A DNA stretch of 64,000 nucleotides. Origin: Eledone cirrhosa (Eukaryota > Mollusca > Cephalopoda > Octopoda > Eledonidae). Shown in pieces: positions 24,317 through 35,989 of the stretch. Where the stretch lies: the NCBI GenBank assembly GCA_964016885.1, contig OZ024742.1, positions 124,471,615 through 124,535,614 of the forward strand. The letters are read 5' to 3'. The notes beneath the pieces are model-generated. The model was not told the DNA's origin, did no database searches, and saw only the letters and a program-made list of their open reading frames with translations. The number at the start of each line of letters is the position of its first letter. Position 1 is the first letter of the stretch. Made by a program: the position numbers and the translations under genes.

Positions 24317-24488
24317 TATAATTGTTTCTACTTTTGGCACAAGACCAGTAATTACCCAGTGCATTACCGGTACTTTATTTTATCGACCCCGTAAGGATGA
24401 AAAGCAAAGTTGACCTCGGCGGGATTTGAACTCAGAATGGCAAGGGCCATAAACACTATGCGTTAAAGCATGGCGTCCGCCTCTCTAC
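24317..24488 (-). repeat. tRNA-derived SINE, minus strand
   Basis: Reverse copy of the main SINE with GACCCCGTAAGGATGAAAAG and GGATTTGAACTCAGA. It ends near GTCCGCCTCTCTACC, before the A box is complete. Confidence 0.9.
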
Positions 24489-24814
24489 CCACATTGCCAA
24501 ATGCCCAACATTTCGTGTCATATTTATCTAACTCTAAAAATCATAACTTTTTTCCAAGGCAGCCTTGAGAAAACAATGTTGTGATAATGTGTTTGTATAA
24601 GACCGAAACATGTGCCCATCTCTGTCATTGACTGCTAAAAAAAAGTCAGAGTTTTTCTTAGTATGAAAACTATTTTTTAACAATACTTAATATTTAATTC
24701 CTTCGTATTATTATTCTGCGTGTCTCTAAAAGTGGTAGGAACGAATTTTGTACATCGAATTTTAAAGGATAATTCAAATATTCAATGTTAAGTAAATTGT
24801 TTCGTCATCACGGT

Positions 24815-24958
24815 GTGGTGCCTTGGTAGTATCGGTAGAGCGTCAAACTTTGCGACATGGAGCTGTATCCCTTTGAGTGAGTTTAAATGCCGTCCTGGTC
24901 AGATTTGCGTTTCATGCTTTTGCTATCCGGTATATACTCAATCGAGTTAAATTATCTA
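24815..24958 (+). repeat. Diverged tRNA-derived SINE
   Basis: GTAGTATCGGTAGAGCGTC fits an A box and GAGTTTAAATGC a weak B box, with a tail unlike the main family (CAATCGAGTTAAAT). Probably an older or separate subfamily. Confidence 0.65.
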
Positions 24959-25292
24959 AATTCTTGACATTGAGCCACTATAGTTACGTCCCTTTTCTCG
25001 TGTCTTGTACTTCATGATCTGTTTGTTAATACCACCAGGATTGTGTTGTTTCTTTTCATATTATGCCATGTCGCATATTTTTTTTTCAATTTTGGAAAAT
25101 AAAGATCTATAGTATCTTATTGTTTGCTTTATCTTCAAAGGTTATAGTGAAATAATTTAGTATATTTTTATGTTGTCAGGAGAGATCTGTATTGTAAAAT
25201 CTTTTAAGTAAATGTAATATATTTACGCCCACATTTTTACACATACATACTAAAACATACCCACACACTTACGTATACATACACAACGTATG

Positions 25293-25294
<2 letters not shown>

Positions 25295-25326
<32 letters not shown>

Positions 25327-25339
25327 AACACACACACAC

Positions 25340-25433
<94 letters not shown>
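25295..25433. repeat. (TA)n(CA)n(TA)n microsatellite
   Basis: TA, long CA and TA tracts in sequence. Confidence 0.95.
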
Positions 25434-26406
25434 TATTAATATGATCTTAAACTAATTTTCATATTTTGTTTCCGTCAGTATTTTTTTACATTTTCAAACT
25501 GGACCATTGTGTAAATTTCTATAACTCGTTTGATCTTTTTAACTGTTATTTTAAAATTACATTCTTTGTTTCTTTGGAGTTTGTGACCTTTAAACGAAAG
25601 TTTTTGTTAGATTATTATTGATTAAATATTCTTAAAACTTCTATTATCATGATGTTTATCGACAAACAATTGCTTTCAACATAGAAAGATAATTGTTTCA
25701 TAGCCTTTTAGTAATTCCTTAATATTAAGTTAATTCACAAATTTATTCGAATTCTCTTTATATTCTTTATTAAATGGTGATATACATACCGTAAATATAC
25801 ATACATAGATACATACACACACGCAAAAACACACACATACACTTACACACACATATATATATATAAATATATTTAAATGTGTGTGTATGTATGTGTGTAT
25901 GGGTGTGTGTATTGTGTGCGTGAGTGTGTGTGTGTGTGTATTTGTATATATATATACATATACTGCTGCATTATGCTATTGTAGGCTTAGTTTATCAAGA
26001 TAAAATCTAGAGCTGTTGAATACCTGATTGATTTTCATTTATCGTTTATTCGTTTGCTTTTTAATGTATCGAACGTGAAAGGTTTATAGAAAATTTGAAG
26101 CTATATTGTGTTTAGAATATAAAATTGCATTGAATTATTCATGATACTCAGTAACAAAATTCTCGGCGATAGGCTTTTTTGATAACTTTGTGACTTTCCT
26201 ATATATGTTGACGTCGGATTCAATTCAAACAATTACAAAATAGCTGACATATTATTGACTTGGAAAAAATGTGGCGATTTAAAAATATTTTTTTATTAAA
26301 TCTAAATTATTTTCCTGTATTTCTAACATACGCTAAGACATTTTTTTAAATTTCTTACTATCTTAGACCATTGAACCTTTTCATATGAATTAATGAGTAG
26401 AATATC

Positions 26407-26457
<51 letters not shown>

Positions 26458-27315
26458 CTCAGGTGCTTTTATCAAATATTCAATAACATTCACAAAATAT
26501 AAATCTAGCTTGATATTCAATTTTTCATGTGTATAAGTAATTTTATTGTCGTGTTTTCAATTAGTGAATCTTTGTGAATGGAATAATATCCATAGAATCC
26601 ATGAACAAATTAATGTGTTCAGAAAAAAGAAGACGTACAAAAGGCGAAAAACCTTTATATGTGTATTGAAAACTAAATTACACTGAACAATTTCCGTTGG
26701 CTCCTACTACATTAAAATCTAATTTCAAAGTGGTCGTTAACAAATTTGACGTAGTGAACAAAGAAATATTAATCAAAATTACATTGGGAGATTCCAGAAG
26801 AGTCTGTGTCTGAATGATTAATTCTGGTCAATACAGATAGCGGAGATTACTCTGAATAATTAAGATTAATTAGATATAGAGCAAGAGTAATTACATATAG
26901 CAGTTAGTGCAGAATACGAGTAAAGGGCCCTAACCTTGAAATATCAGATACAATTCCTACTATATACTATATTTAATCAATATAATTTGCATGTTATCTC
27001 CTAAATATTTCTATACTATAATTTGTCATTTAGATAATGACTTATTTTCTAATCTGAAAGAGTGTAAATTATATCGGTTACTGATCACCGTAATATCTAA
27101 AAGATATTGAAGGGCATGAAGTTCAGAAAAAAATGTATTTGTTTCTAAATAATATCTCTGTATGTCTGATGGTTTTTACGATCAAATAAACTTTCTGAAT
27201 AGTTTTTCACTGGACAACTAAGGCAATTACATGTTGAACACTATTTGACATTTTGATAGAATAATCTTCTAAGAGCACCCCAACATTTTTTTCATTATTG
27301 GCAGTAATTATAGAG
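25434..27315. other. Anonymous A+T-rich DNA with simple repeats
   Basis: Simple repeats at about 25,800-25,960 (CA/TG) and 26,408-26,458 (TA then poly-T/TC). No gene recognised. Confidence 0.45.
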
Positions 27316-27316
27316 T

Positions 27317-27507
27317 GGGGGAATGGCAGTATTGGTAGAGCGTCGGACACCATGCTTCGCGTCATAGATCTACGGCCCGTTATGTTCTGAGTCAAAATCC
27401 CACCGAGTTTAGCTTTGCATTTCATCCCTATAGGCTGGATAGATTAAAGTACGAATTATACAACACCACCAACATTGGTGGCGTTGTGTCCGTAGTAGAA
27501 ATTATCA
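27317..27507 (+). repeat. Diverged tRNA-derived SINE
   Basis: GGCAGTATTGGTAGAGCGTC (A box) and GAGTCAAAATCCC (B box region) with a body related to the main family (CATTTCATCCCTATAGG) and end GTAGTAGAAATTATCATTA. Older than the other copies. Confidence 0.75.
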
Positions 27508-27520
27508 TTATGATTATTAA

Positions 27521-27700
27521 GGGCGGTGGATTGGTTGTGTTGCTAGAGTATTGGAAAGCATACTTTGTGGAATATATTTACGGCCTTTTACTTTCTGTTT
27601 CAGATGCTGCCGAGGCAAGCTTTGTATTTCATCATTACGGAATCGATATTATAAAGTACCAGTAACTCATTGGGATAATTTAAGTGACTATCCCATCCGC
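27521..27700 (+). repeat. Diverged tRNA-derived SINE
   Basis: GGGCGGTGGATTGGTTGTGT start, a degraded B box region, then ATCATTACGGAATCGATATT and AAAGTACCAGTAACTCATTG. Lies only about 15 bp after the previous SINE, in the same orientation. Confidence 0.75.
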
Positions 27701-27739
27701 CAACATTTTCAGGCCTTTTCTTAATCAGAAACCATTATT

Positions 27740-30310
27740 AAGCACTAATTAAGATTTAAAAAATAACTTAATTTACATCAGGTAATTGCAGTGCTGAGCA
27801 ATAACATATTGAATATATGCATTCATTGGGTATCAAGTGTTGTGTTGCAGTATGGCATGTGCCTCTAAGTAATTATTAAGTAAAACAAAATATTAAATGT
27901 TGCAGTAGGTATCATTCAATCAATCCATATAATATACGCTGGTTTAAGTGAAAGATTTAACCCGTATCACAGGAAGGAGAAAACTAATACTTCAATATCT
28001 CAGGCATGGACAACAAGTTGAAAAAATGTTCTCCCAGAGGATTGCATGCTAGGTTCAATTCGAAATTGGAATACAACTTGCATCATTAGGCAAGAGAATA
28101 TAAAACTTAAAATACTAGAATAGCCGCAACAACCAACTAGGTTGACGTTCCTACTCTAGACAAAGTACTGCATAATGATTAAATGATTAGGCTAGAAAAT
28201 TCGTGTTATAGCACTAAATAGTTTTCTTGTTGTTTTATGAGATAAATTTGAAGCTGAATATAATGCGTTAAGAGAAAGTCAAGTTAATAAGTTACTTATG
28301 TGAGGCAACAGTGCTTATTATTTATGATGTATGGAATTCATATATCTGATCAAATATATCACTTTGTGGAATCCAATATTCTTTAACTTGCCGATTACAA
28401 TGTCATTGAAATCTTTGACAAATGGGCTAAAAAATGATACATCTTTCGTAACTTATCTGGCTTCAAATGTAATCCACGCATTAGAGACACATGTGTTATG
28501 TAGGAATTAGAAACACAAGAGACAATCTTCAGATTACTCTTAAATCCCACCTCTCATTAACCTACATATACAAATCAGGAACTAAACTGTTTAAGTATTA
28601 CAAACTAACTGTGACATACAGAACCTCGTAGTTTGTTAATTAGGTGTATTACATGAGCAAAGCAATAGAATGAAGCAATTCTAAAACATAGTGCAACTGT
28701 TGGTGATTTGATTTCCGCAACATTAATGCATAACTGACAACCATTAACCAATACAATAGCAGCCAGACTTCATAGAAATGGCAATAATTAATGTCTCCCA
28801 TGTTAATTCGTTGTACATATTTATATATAATATAGAATTGGGTTATTATTATGACGATAGAAATAATTTTTATTAATACAACTGGCGTTATTTGGTGATG
28901 AGTGTGTTTAAGTCTAAAACGATAATTATAGCAATATACACATCGTTTACAATTACTTCATTTTCCTATATATTACGAAAGTAATAAATCCACACATGCA
29001 TTTATGAATATCAATTATCCTTATTCCCATTCTTCGCCTGAGCGATAGCTATATTTACAATTACAATTTAATATAATAGCTTAGGATTATATGTTTATTC
29101 TATTCCACTCCTATACAAGTGACTAGAGCACAAACAAGTAATTATATTTCCAATGTAAAGTGAACAATTCGGATAATGATATTTAATATTATCTCGTATT
29201 TATTTCTACCAGAATGCAGACGTTAATTGATTTTAACGACCTCTCTATTGGAATATTGTTATTCATTTCCACGTGATTGTAGGCGTCAAAAGGTTAATTA
29301 AGGCAAGTGCAAGTTGTTGATAAAAATTTGAATTAGAATACTGAAAAGCAATACTGATAAATAAAATGTCAATAAATATAAATAAGTATGTTATGTAGAT
29401 AAATGATTTATAGTTAATCTAATTAGAAAGACCATTCCATCGTAATTATTATTATTCAGTATATTCATACATATAAGAATGGTATGTGTAAAGCGTATGC
29501 CACAATTATCAAGTCTCATTCATCTATTTGATTTGTACCATTATCTGTAAAATCAGGGGATTGGATGGGTAAGAACAACATGACCTATTGACATAAAAAA
29601 TAATAATTCAGCTTATTCATTTTGTTTCTTTTTCAGAAACATTTCGGATTCCTCATTATGTGGGTGTCGTTAATATATTCTAAATATATCAAAAGTTGAA
29701 TATTTCCAGGAATTTGAATTTTTTCATTGATTTAAATTATAAGAAATTAGATAATGTTTTATCAACATTGTAGTCCGTTTTATCGAGAGGTTCTATCATT
29801 TCTACGAAATATGGATATCTCCGTCAATGGCTGTGTACCAATTATGTTATAGATTATGAAAGACATGGAATTTTGGAAGTCACTCCTAATGAGGTGCACT
29901 AAGTTTATTTTTGGTAAAGGTCGATTCTGTCTTTGCACACCGGACTCACATAGATGCTTGAAAATCAGCATGACGGAATGTACTCCCGCACGTAACGCTT
30001 GGTTATCAACTTAACTACCAAAATAGCTCAGCGGAAATTGGGATTGGTAAGTTACTGGGCGAAACATCCAGGAGAAATAGCCCTAATGTTAGTGCAATAT
30101 AAAGCGAAACATTATTTTTTTTATATATAGCCGCCACCTCTGTAATTTTGTACATGAACCTGTTTGCGCATTGTTCTCATATAGTTTCTGTAGTGCTTCA
30201 TCAATTTAATATATAAACGAAGTACGAAAAAGATGCAAAAAGATGCAAAGCTAATAAAGTAGTTACTGTAATTTACATCAAAATGAATATTATATAGCAG
30301 CATATCAATA
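27740..30310. other. Anonymous A+T-rich DNA
   Basis: No recognisable gene, SINE or microsatellite of note. The longest stretch of featureless sequence in the window. Confidence 0.45.
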
Positions 30311-30312
30311 CA

Positions 30313-30522
30313 ATGTTATTGCATATGGTCACGCTATACGCATTTGTTGTTTCTGAAAAGAAAAATGCTGAGGAAGCTTTGTTTAAACATATTAATAATT
30401 TAATTCAATATAATTATAATAAACCTTCAGGGCACAGCAATTATATGAAAGCAATGTATATAGATTTAATGCGTATATCATGTTCATTAATTTTAGAATC
30501 ATGTAACATGCTGCTAATTTGA
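30313..30522 (+). pseudogene. Possible LINE RT relic
   Basis: A 69-codon open frame with HINNLIQYNYNKPSGHSNYM then KAMYIDLMR. The spacing resembles the RT segment of L2/CR1-type LINEs, where a H...L.KP.SYVR block precedes the catalytic FIDFSSAFN motif. Here the expected F.SAFN residues are not kept. Short and weak, so it could be chance. Confidence 0.3.
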
Positions 30523-30944
30523 TTATCTGCGTGAAACCATGTAATAACAACGATTTTACTTCTATTTAGTGGCATTATAAACATACATGCAACATACAGG
30601 TATTTCTGAAATATTATGATTAAGATATACGCGCGATGTCAGGTAAATTACAGACCGATTTCGTGTCACACATTTCGTATTTCAAATATGATTGAACATT
30701 CCTGAAATTTATATTATGTACAAAAAGAACAGAATTCGTTTTACAGTGTAAAATCTTTGAAGAGAATCTATTTTATATTGTTTTCAAAGGAACGATATAT
30801 ATGATAACAGATATTTCAAGAAGTAGTTTTATATTAATTATATAAAATAAAGTCCTATATAAACATATGGTTATTATATTTTATAATCTTGTCCACAGGG
30901 CTCACTTTAAACGTACGTGAATGAATGGACATAATTGAATGGAC

Positions 30945-31147
30945 ATGTGGCTGATTGGTTAGAGAACTGGATTCGCAATCGTGAGGTTGTCGAGGTTGTC
31001 AGTTCGATTCCTGGATCGAGCGTGCGTTATGTCCTTGAGCAAGGCACTTTTTTGTCACGTTTCTCGCTCTACCTGGAGTGGCGACCGATAGATAGTATTA
31101 GCAAATGGAAAGAGCAATGGAAACATTGCTCCCTCGGTCCGAGTTGA
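30945..31147 (+). repeat. Second tRNA-derived SINE family
   Basis: GTGGCTGATTGGTTAGAGAA is a good A box and CAGTTCGATTCCTGGATCG a good B box. The body has CCTTGAGCAAGGCACTTTTT, a tail block I associate with several invertebrate SINEs, and ends in T and G runs. It is unrelated to the main SINE of this window beyond the promoter boxes. Confidence 0.8.
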
Positions 31148-31257
31148 ACGACTATTTTTTTTTGGGGGGGGGGGGTTATTCACTCTAAGAAGATTTCACA
31201 ATAATACATATATATGTACAAGATAATACGTTTCGTATTATATATATATATATCTAG

Positions 31258-32345
31258 GGCGGCTAAAATTCCCGAGATCCATGGAAGAGTTCTCTTCAGC
31301 GGCCTCTGTCCCTCATTATCACTTCTATATCCTGCGTCTCCAACAGACCAGTGTCAGTCCGTAGGGCATCAACATATGTTAACCTCGGTCTTCTTCCAGT
31401 GTGTTCATGCAGGGGCTCCCACAGTAGCACTGAGTGCAGTGTCAACTCTGGATGTTGGTGAGCATGCCTAGCTAACCTCAGTAACCTCTGTATCACTTTT
31501 GAGCTGACTTTTGAGAGGCTCCCAAACAAATCTAAGTTCTTAATCTTCTGTATATACTGATATAATTTTCAGAGCCATCCTCAGCATTCTTGTGTAGCAC
31601 CCATCCACCATCTGAGTGAGTTTCTTAGTCAGTGTCCAAATCTCAGACCCGTACAGGAGCACAGACTCCACTACAGAAAAAAGAGGCGGATCTTCCGGTC
31701 TTTACGAAGGTCCGACTTCCACACCGATCTCAAGCTGTTGTACACCGCCCAGGCTTTGCTCTTCCTCTTGACGACATCATGTTCCATATTCCCAATCTTT
31801 GCTCCCAAATACAGGAAGTCCTCATCCAATTCTAGCGGCTTCCCACCTATATTAGTAATCTTCTCTAGCTTCGTAATATTCTCTACCATATATTTCGTCT
31901 TAATCTCATTCATTCTCTGTCCACACTCATCGACACAGTCTCCACCTCCTGCATCAAATCCTCTGACTCTCTATCTGTGTTTGTCAACAAACCTATGTCG
32001 TCGGCAAATTCAGTGTCCGATATCGTTTTCGCCTTAACTCTCCTGCTCTGAGCCGGTGTTACAGTAAACCAAGAATCTGGAGTTTCTCCAGCGCAAGACG
32101 CATACCATAGTCCACTACGGTGATAAAAAGGTAGGGAACCAATGTATCGCACTGGATCACTCCAGACAGTATCTCAAAGAAGTCTGTGTCCAATCAGGTG
32201 TACTGACCTGGGCTTTGGTGTTTTTGTAGAGCAGTGATGTCAGGTCCACTAACTTCTTGGGGATTCCCAGCCAATCAAAACAATGACTGCAGGAAGACAC
32301 TTTGCTCTAGTCCCCTCTAATATCCTCCTCAGCATCAGGATGATG
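31258..32345 (-). pseudogene. LINE (RTE-like) RT and C-terminus, copy A
   Basis: Minus-strand fragment of a non-LTR retrotransposon ORF2. Reading down from 32,152 it has SRRVKAKTISDTEFADDIGLL (motif C, FADD), ..ETVSMSV, MNEIKTKYMVEN and FLYLGAKIGN to about 31,690. It then continues through a frameshift into the C-terminal domain ending at HGSREF. The same protein is found at 35,990-37,002, which helps define both. Stops and frameshifts are frequent. Clade assignment to RTE rests on the LLYGSETWTLTKKL type C-terminus seen in copy B, and is an inference. Confidence 0.8.
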
Positions 32346-32427
32346 GGAACAGCTAGATGATGTAAAACGGAGTATTTGTATGAAAAAAAAAGATCCGAAG
32401 GTATGGTATAAATGTCCAATCATTTTA

Positions 32428-32503
32428 ATCACGACACATGTTTCAATGGAGTTGGATCGATCGTGTGGTCATGATCGATTATCACTGATATCATCAGGTG
32501 AAT
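32428..32503 (-). ncRNA. Hammerhead-like motif with extended helix II (left arm)
   Basis: On the minus strand CTGATGA (32,497-32,491) and GAAAC (about 32,444-32,440) enclose about 46 nt with GATCGAT blocks able to pair. Helix III is AC/GT with ATGT loop, the triplet is GTC, and helix I is TCAC with GTGA. The first position of helix II is T/T, so its base is not paired as in a classical hammerhead. Confidence 0.55.
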
Positions 32504-32650
32504 AATGAAATGTCTTGAAATCTTTGATATGAGAGAGGAAAAAACTAACGATGTTCACTCACTAGAGTTACGGGGAACAAAACTCTAGTGAGTGAACATC
32601 GTTAGTTTGTTTCCTCTCTCATATCAAAGATTTTAACACATTTCATTATG

Positions 32651-32722
32651 CACCTGATGAGATCAGTGATGATCCATCATGACCACACGATCGATCTGTC
32701 CCTTATTGAAACATGTGTCGTG
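32651..32722 (+). ncRNA. Hammerhead-like motif with extended helix II (right arm)
   Basis: CTGATGA (32,654-32,660), about 47 nt, GAAAC (32,708-32,712), loop ATGT, GTC (32,717-32,719). Helix I is CAC (32,651-32,653) with GTG (32,720-32,722). The base of helix II can pair as G-U, A-U, U-A, better than at 4.1 kb. Confidence 0.6.
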
Positions 32723-33149
32723 ATTAAAATGATTGGAAATGTATACCATGCCTTCGGATCTTTATTTTGATATATATATATATATATATACGTGGGGTGG
32801 GGGGTGGCGTGTGTGTGGGTGTGTATTATAAAGTGAAATGACAGGAGGCCTAATATGTTGAATTTCCTTATTTTTTGTTATTGTAAACACTATGCACATT
32901 TCACTGTCCAGGCTGCTTAAGAACTCTGTGACCTCACCAGGTGTAAATTGCGTAATAGATGTATACCAACGGAGTGATGGTAAGCTTTAAAGAAACAAAT
33001 AAAGAACAAACAAAGAGGAAAAGGTTTGTGCTATTTGTTTGACCCAGAGACGGATGTAGTAGCGTGCTGCCACATTGTTCTCCCGCATGTGAGGCGGCCC
33101 GTTCCATAGGCTGGCGAGTAAGTCCACTTCAACAGTATGGGGTCTGTAA

Positions 33150-34870
33150 TTTGGTGTAATGTGAAAGTGAGCGGTGCCAGTTGAGGTGAAATAATTGTAC
33201 CGTATTGCTGTTATGAGATGCGAGTGTGACTTCTGTTGTGGGCAGATAGCACGGGGCCCAAGGTAACACCAACATCATTTGGGTAATGCTGATGGAATAT
33301 TTTCCACATCATGTAGATAATGTCGCGCTCCCGGCGAAGTTTGAGAGAATAAAGTGTGAGCTTTTCTTGTCGACCCCAACAGTCAAGGCCTGTCATGCCA
33401 TCTATCTTTTTTGTAATTGTCCTTTGATTGATTCAACTTTCATGATACTTTGTTTCGGAGACCACAGTGGACAACAGTATTCAAGGTGAGGTCGGGTAAA
33501 AGTGGAGAAGAGAAGGTTAATGGTGTGAATATCTCACGAATGGAAAGTTCTGAGAATCCAGGAACACATTCTGCGGGCCATGTCAACTTTGCTGTTTATA
33601 TGAGTGACCCAGCTTATGTTGTTGCCGACAAATACTCCAAGTCTCTGATGTCGTTGGATGACATGAGAGTTTCACCTGGAGGAACTGTGGATGGGAGTTT
33701 CGGGATATCCTCTTCTCCAAAGTGAATTAACTCAAATTTATCCTCGCTCAGCAGCATATTTTTCTTTTCGGCCCATTGAATAACAGCCAGTAGGTCTGAG
33801 TGAAGGCATATCCGGTCACCCACTTCATTAATGACGTTTTTGAACTTGAAATCATCAGCAAATATTCTTATGTTGTTCTGATTGATGATGTATGTAATGT
33901 CATTAATGTAGATGATAAAAAGAAGTGGGCCTAACAGAGTGCTTTGCGGAAAGCCACCACTGAATTTGGCTGGGCCTGATTTTACTCTTTTGACTACAAC
34001 ATGGTGGGCTCTATCTGTCAGGAAACACTTGATATATTGCAGTAACTTTCCAGAGACACCAATGTTGGATAGTGTTTTCAATAGAAACTTGTGATCAACC
34101 CTGTTAAAGGCCTTGCTGAAATTAAGGTAGATGACAACAGTGCTGGAGCCCTCTCCCACAACTTTCAAAATGTCATCAAAGTGATACAAGAGCTGCGTTA
34201 GGCAGTCTCTTCCATTACAGAACCCATGTTGATTGAAGCTAAGCAGTTTTGTGCTTTCAGGAAAGTGGGTTATTCGTCATCTCACCACCCTCTCAAATAC
34301 CCTGATGATATGTGAAGCGAGTGAGATCGGACGGTAGTTCACAGCAAGGGATTTGTTTTCCTTTTTGAAAACTGGGACAACAGACTGGGACAGAAAGTCT
34401 TCAGGAATATAGCCAGCCTCCAGTGAATTCCTTCACAGATGAGCAAGGGGAATTGGAAGTTGGTGTCGATACACCTTCAGGACACAAGCAGGGAACCTAT
34501 CGGAGCCTACTGCTAAATTGTGTTTACTTTTGTTTTTTGCCTCTAAGACATCAGGGATGCCAAACGTTATGTCCGATATAGTGTGTTGGGGATTAACAGC
34601 ACTGATACAGCACAGATCGCCCATATCAGGATTGCTGAAAACAGAGCAGTATTCATTCTGTAGTATCTCACTCATGGTTTCTGGCATTATCTTGGAGAGT
34701 GCCATTTTCATCAATTAGAGGGCCAACAGTGCAGACAGTGACCTTTTGTCTTTTCGAAAATGAAAAGAAAGCTTTGGGGTTGAATTTTATTTTCTCAATG
34801 GCCCATTTCACCTCAGCCGTTCTTTGGTTATTTATGATGGTCTTCATGCATTTTTTTACGTTATATTTGT
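33150..34870 (-). pseudogene. LINE (Jockey/CR1-type) reverse transcriptase, copy 1
   Basis: Most complete LINE here. Reading down the minus strand: RT N-terminus (GIPDVLEAKNKSKHNLAVGS, DRFPACVLK), SVVPVFKKENKSLAVNYRPI, then an open frame 34,189-33,614 with FSKAFNRVDHKFLL (motif A), LLGPLLFIIYINDI (motif B) and IRIFADDFKF (motif C). The tail reads HLEYCCPLWSP and, at 33,396-33,211, YSLKLRRERDIIYMMW, typical of this LINE group after the RT. The motif A catalytic Asp is replaced by Asn (YLNFSKAF for the usual YLDFSKAF), and frameshifts and stops break it, so it is inactive. No endonuclease domain is seen, so the copy is 5'-truncated. Sequence 32,880-33,150 is probably its 3' UTR. Confidence 0.88.
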
Positions 34871-35366
34871 TTGATTCGAGCAGTGCGATAGCCGTCGAAT
34901 GTGTGTGTTGCTGTTGGCAGTATTTTAGTCTGTTAATTTTTTTGTTTGATCTTTTATTTTTCTGATAATAGTTTTGTTTTTCTGCTGTGGGGGATTATGC
35001 ACTTAGTTTTGTTCACAGGATTTTATGGGGTGTGTTTTGCACATATGTTTGTAACAATGACTACAAAGAGATCTGCCATGATGTTGGTGGAGGTGTTGGT
35101 GTGCTAATTTGAAGTGCATCATAACATATATAATATGTATGATGATTATGTTTCTAAGCAGAAAAGATTTGTGTACATTTGCATTATATATAAATATAAA
35201 TGCATACACACACGCGCACACACATCCACATATATAATTCAAATTTCAAGATATATGTATACACATAGGAGGGGAAATGAGCCATATACCTTATGAGAAT
35301 ATTTTATACACACAAAATGAGCACATACATTTAGGAATGTATTCGTAATTCAAATGGAAAAACTGT

Positions 35367-35371
35367 TCTTA

Positions 35372-35432
<61 letters not shown>
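35367..35432. repeat. (TC)n(TA)n microsatellite
   Basis: TC then TA repeats. The region 34,970-35,366 upstream shows nothing beyond short CA/TA stretches. Confidence 0.9.
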
Positions 35433-35436
<4 letters not shown>

Positions 35437-35518
35437 ATAATAATAAATTTGAAGACTAAAATCCAAAGAGGGCTTGATAAGATAAATATATGTCAAATAT
35501 ATAAGAACCGTAAAGCAA

Positions 35519-35646
35519 ATATTTATTAAAAATAACAGATTAAAATTTAATCAAAGAATCGCCGCTTTCACCCTTCAGAAGATCCCGTTAAGGGTGAAAG
35601 CAGCGATTCTTTGTTTAAACTTTAATCTGTTATTTTAATAAATATA
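35519..35646. repeat. Near-perfect hairpin, ~55-bp arms
   Basis: TATTTATTAAAA..CAGATTAAA..AAAGAATCGC..GCTTTCACCCTT is followed, after a short centre, by its reverse complement ending ATAAATA. The top of the hairpin reads CAGAAGATCCCGTTAAGGGT then GAAAGC, an order resembling a decayed hammerhead core. Confidence 0.8.
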
Positions 35647-35989
35647 TATATGAATGTATATATAGTGCATTTTGCAATACACTGTATGCTTAATTAAAAG
35701 CATTTCGAAGACCTTATGCTATTGTTTTAGAGTAGTGACAGTCTCACTTTCTTTAACATTTCAGCAAACAGGGGAGATAAAGCTGACAGAGCTATGTTTC
35801 GTACTGATTGGTACTTATCAAAGCCAAGTACTCCACCTGTTTGCTGAAAATCATGAATGTTTGATTCTTATATAATTTCTAGTAATAATCAGGAACTAAT
35901 TATACAGAGAGGTTGCCGGTCAAGCAGAAATTGAAAATTAGAATTGGCGCTCTGAAATAGCTATATATATATGAATGTATATATAGTGT

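Larger units (their letters stand above)
32380..32768. repeat. Palindrome of two HHR-bearing repeat ends
   Basis: Arms 32,380-32,568 and 32,582-32,768 are inverted copies meeting at a 13-bp centre. Each arm runs from ACTCTAGTGAGTGAACATCG through a CTCTCTCATATCAAAGATTT block, an HHR-like core and GATTAAAATGATTGG to the CCTTCGGATCTTT end. The right arm runs into a TA tract. The single copy at 4050-4255 has the same order. This looks like two copies of a short retroelement joined head to head. Confidence 0.85.
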
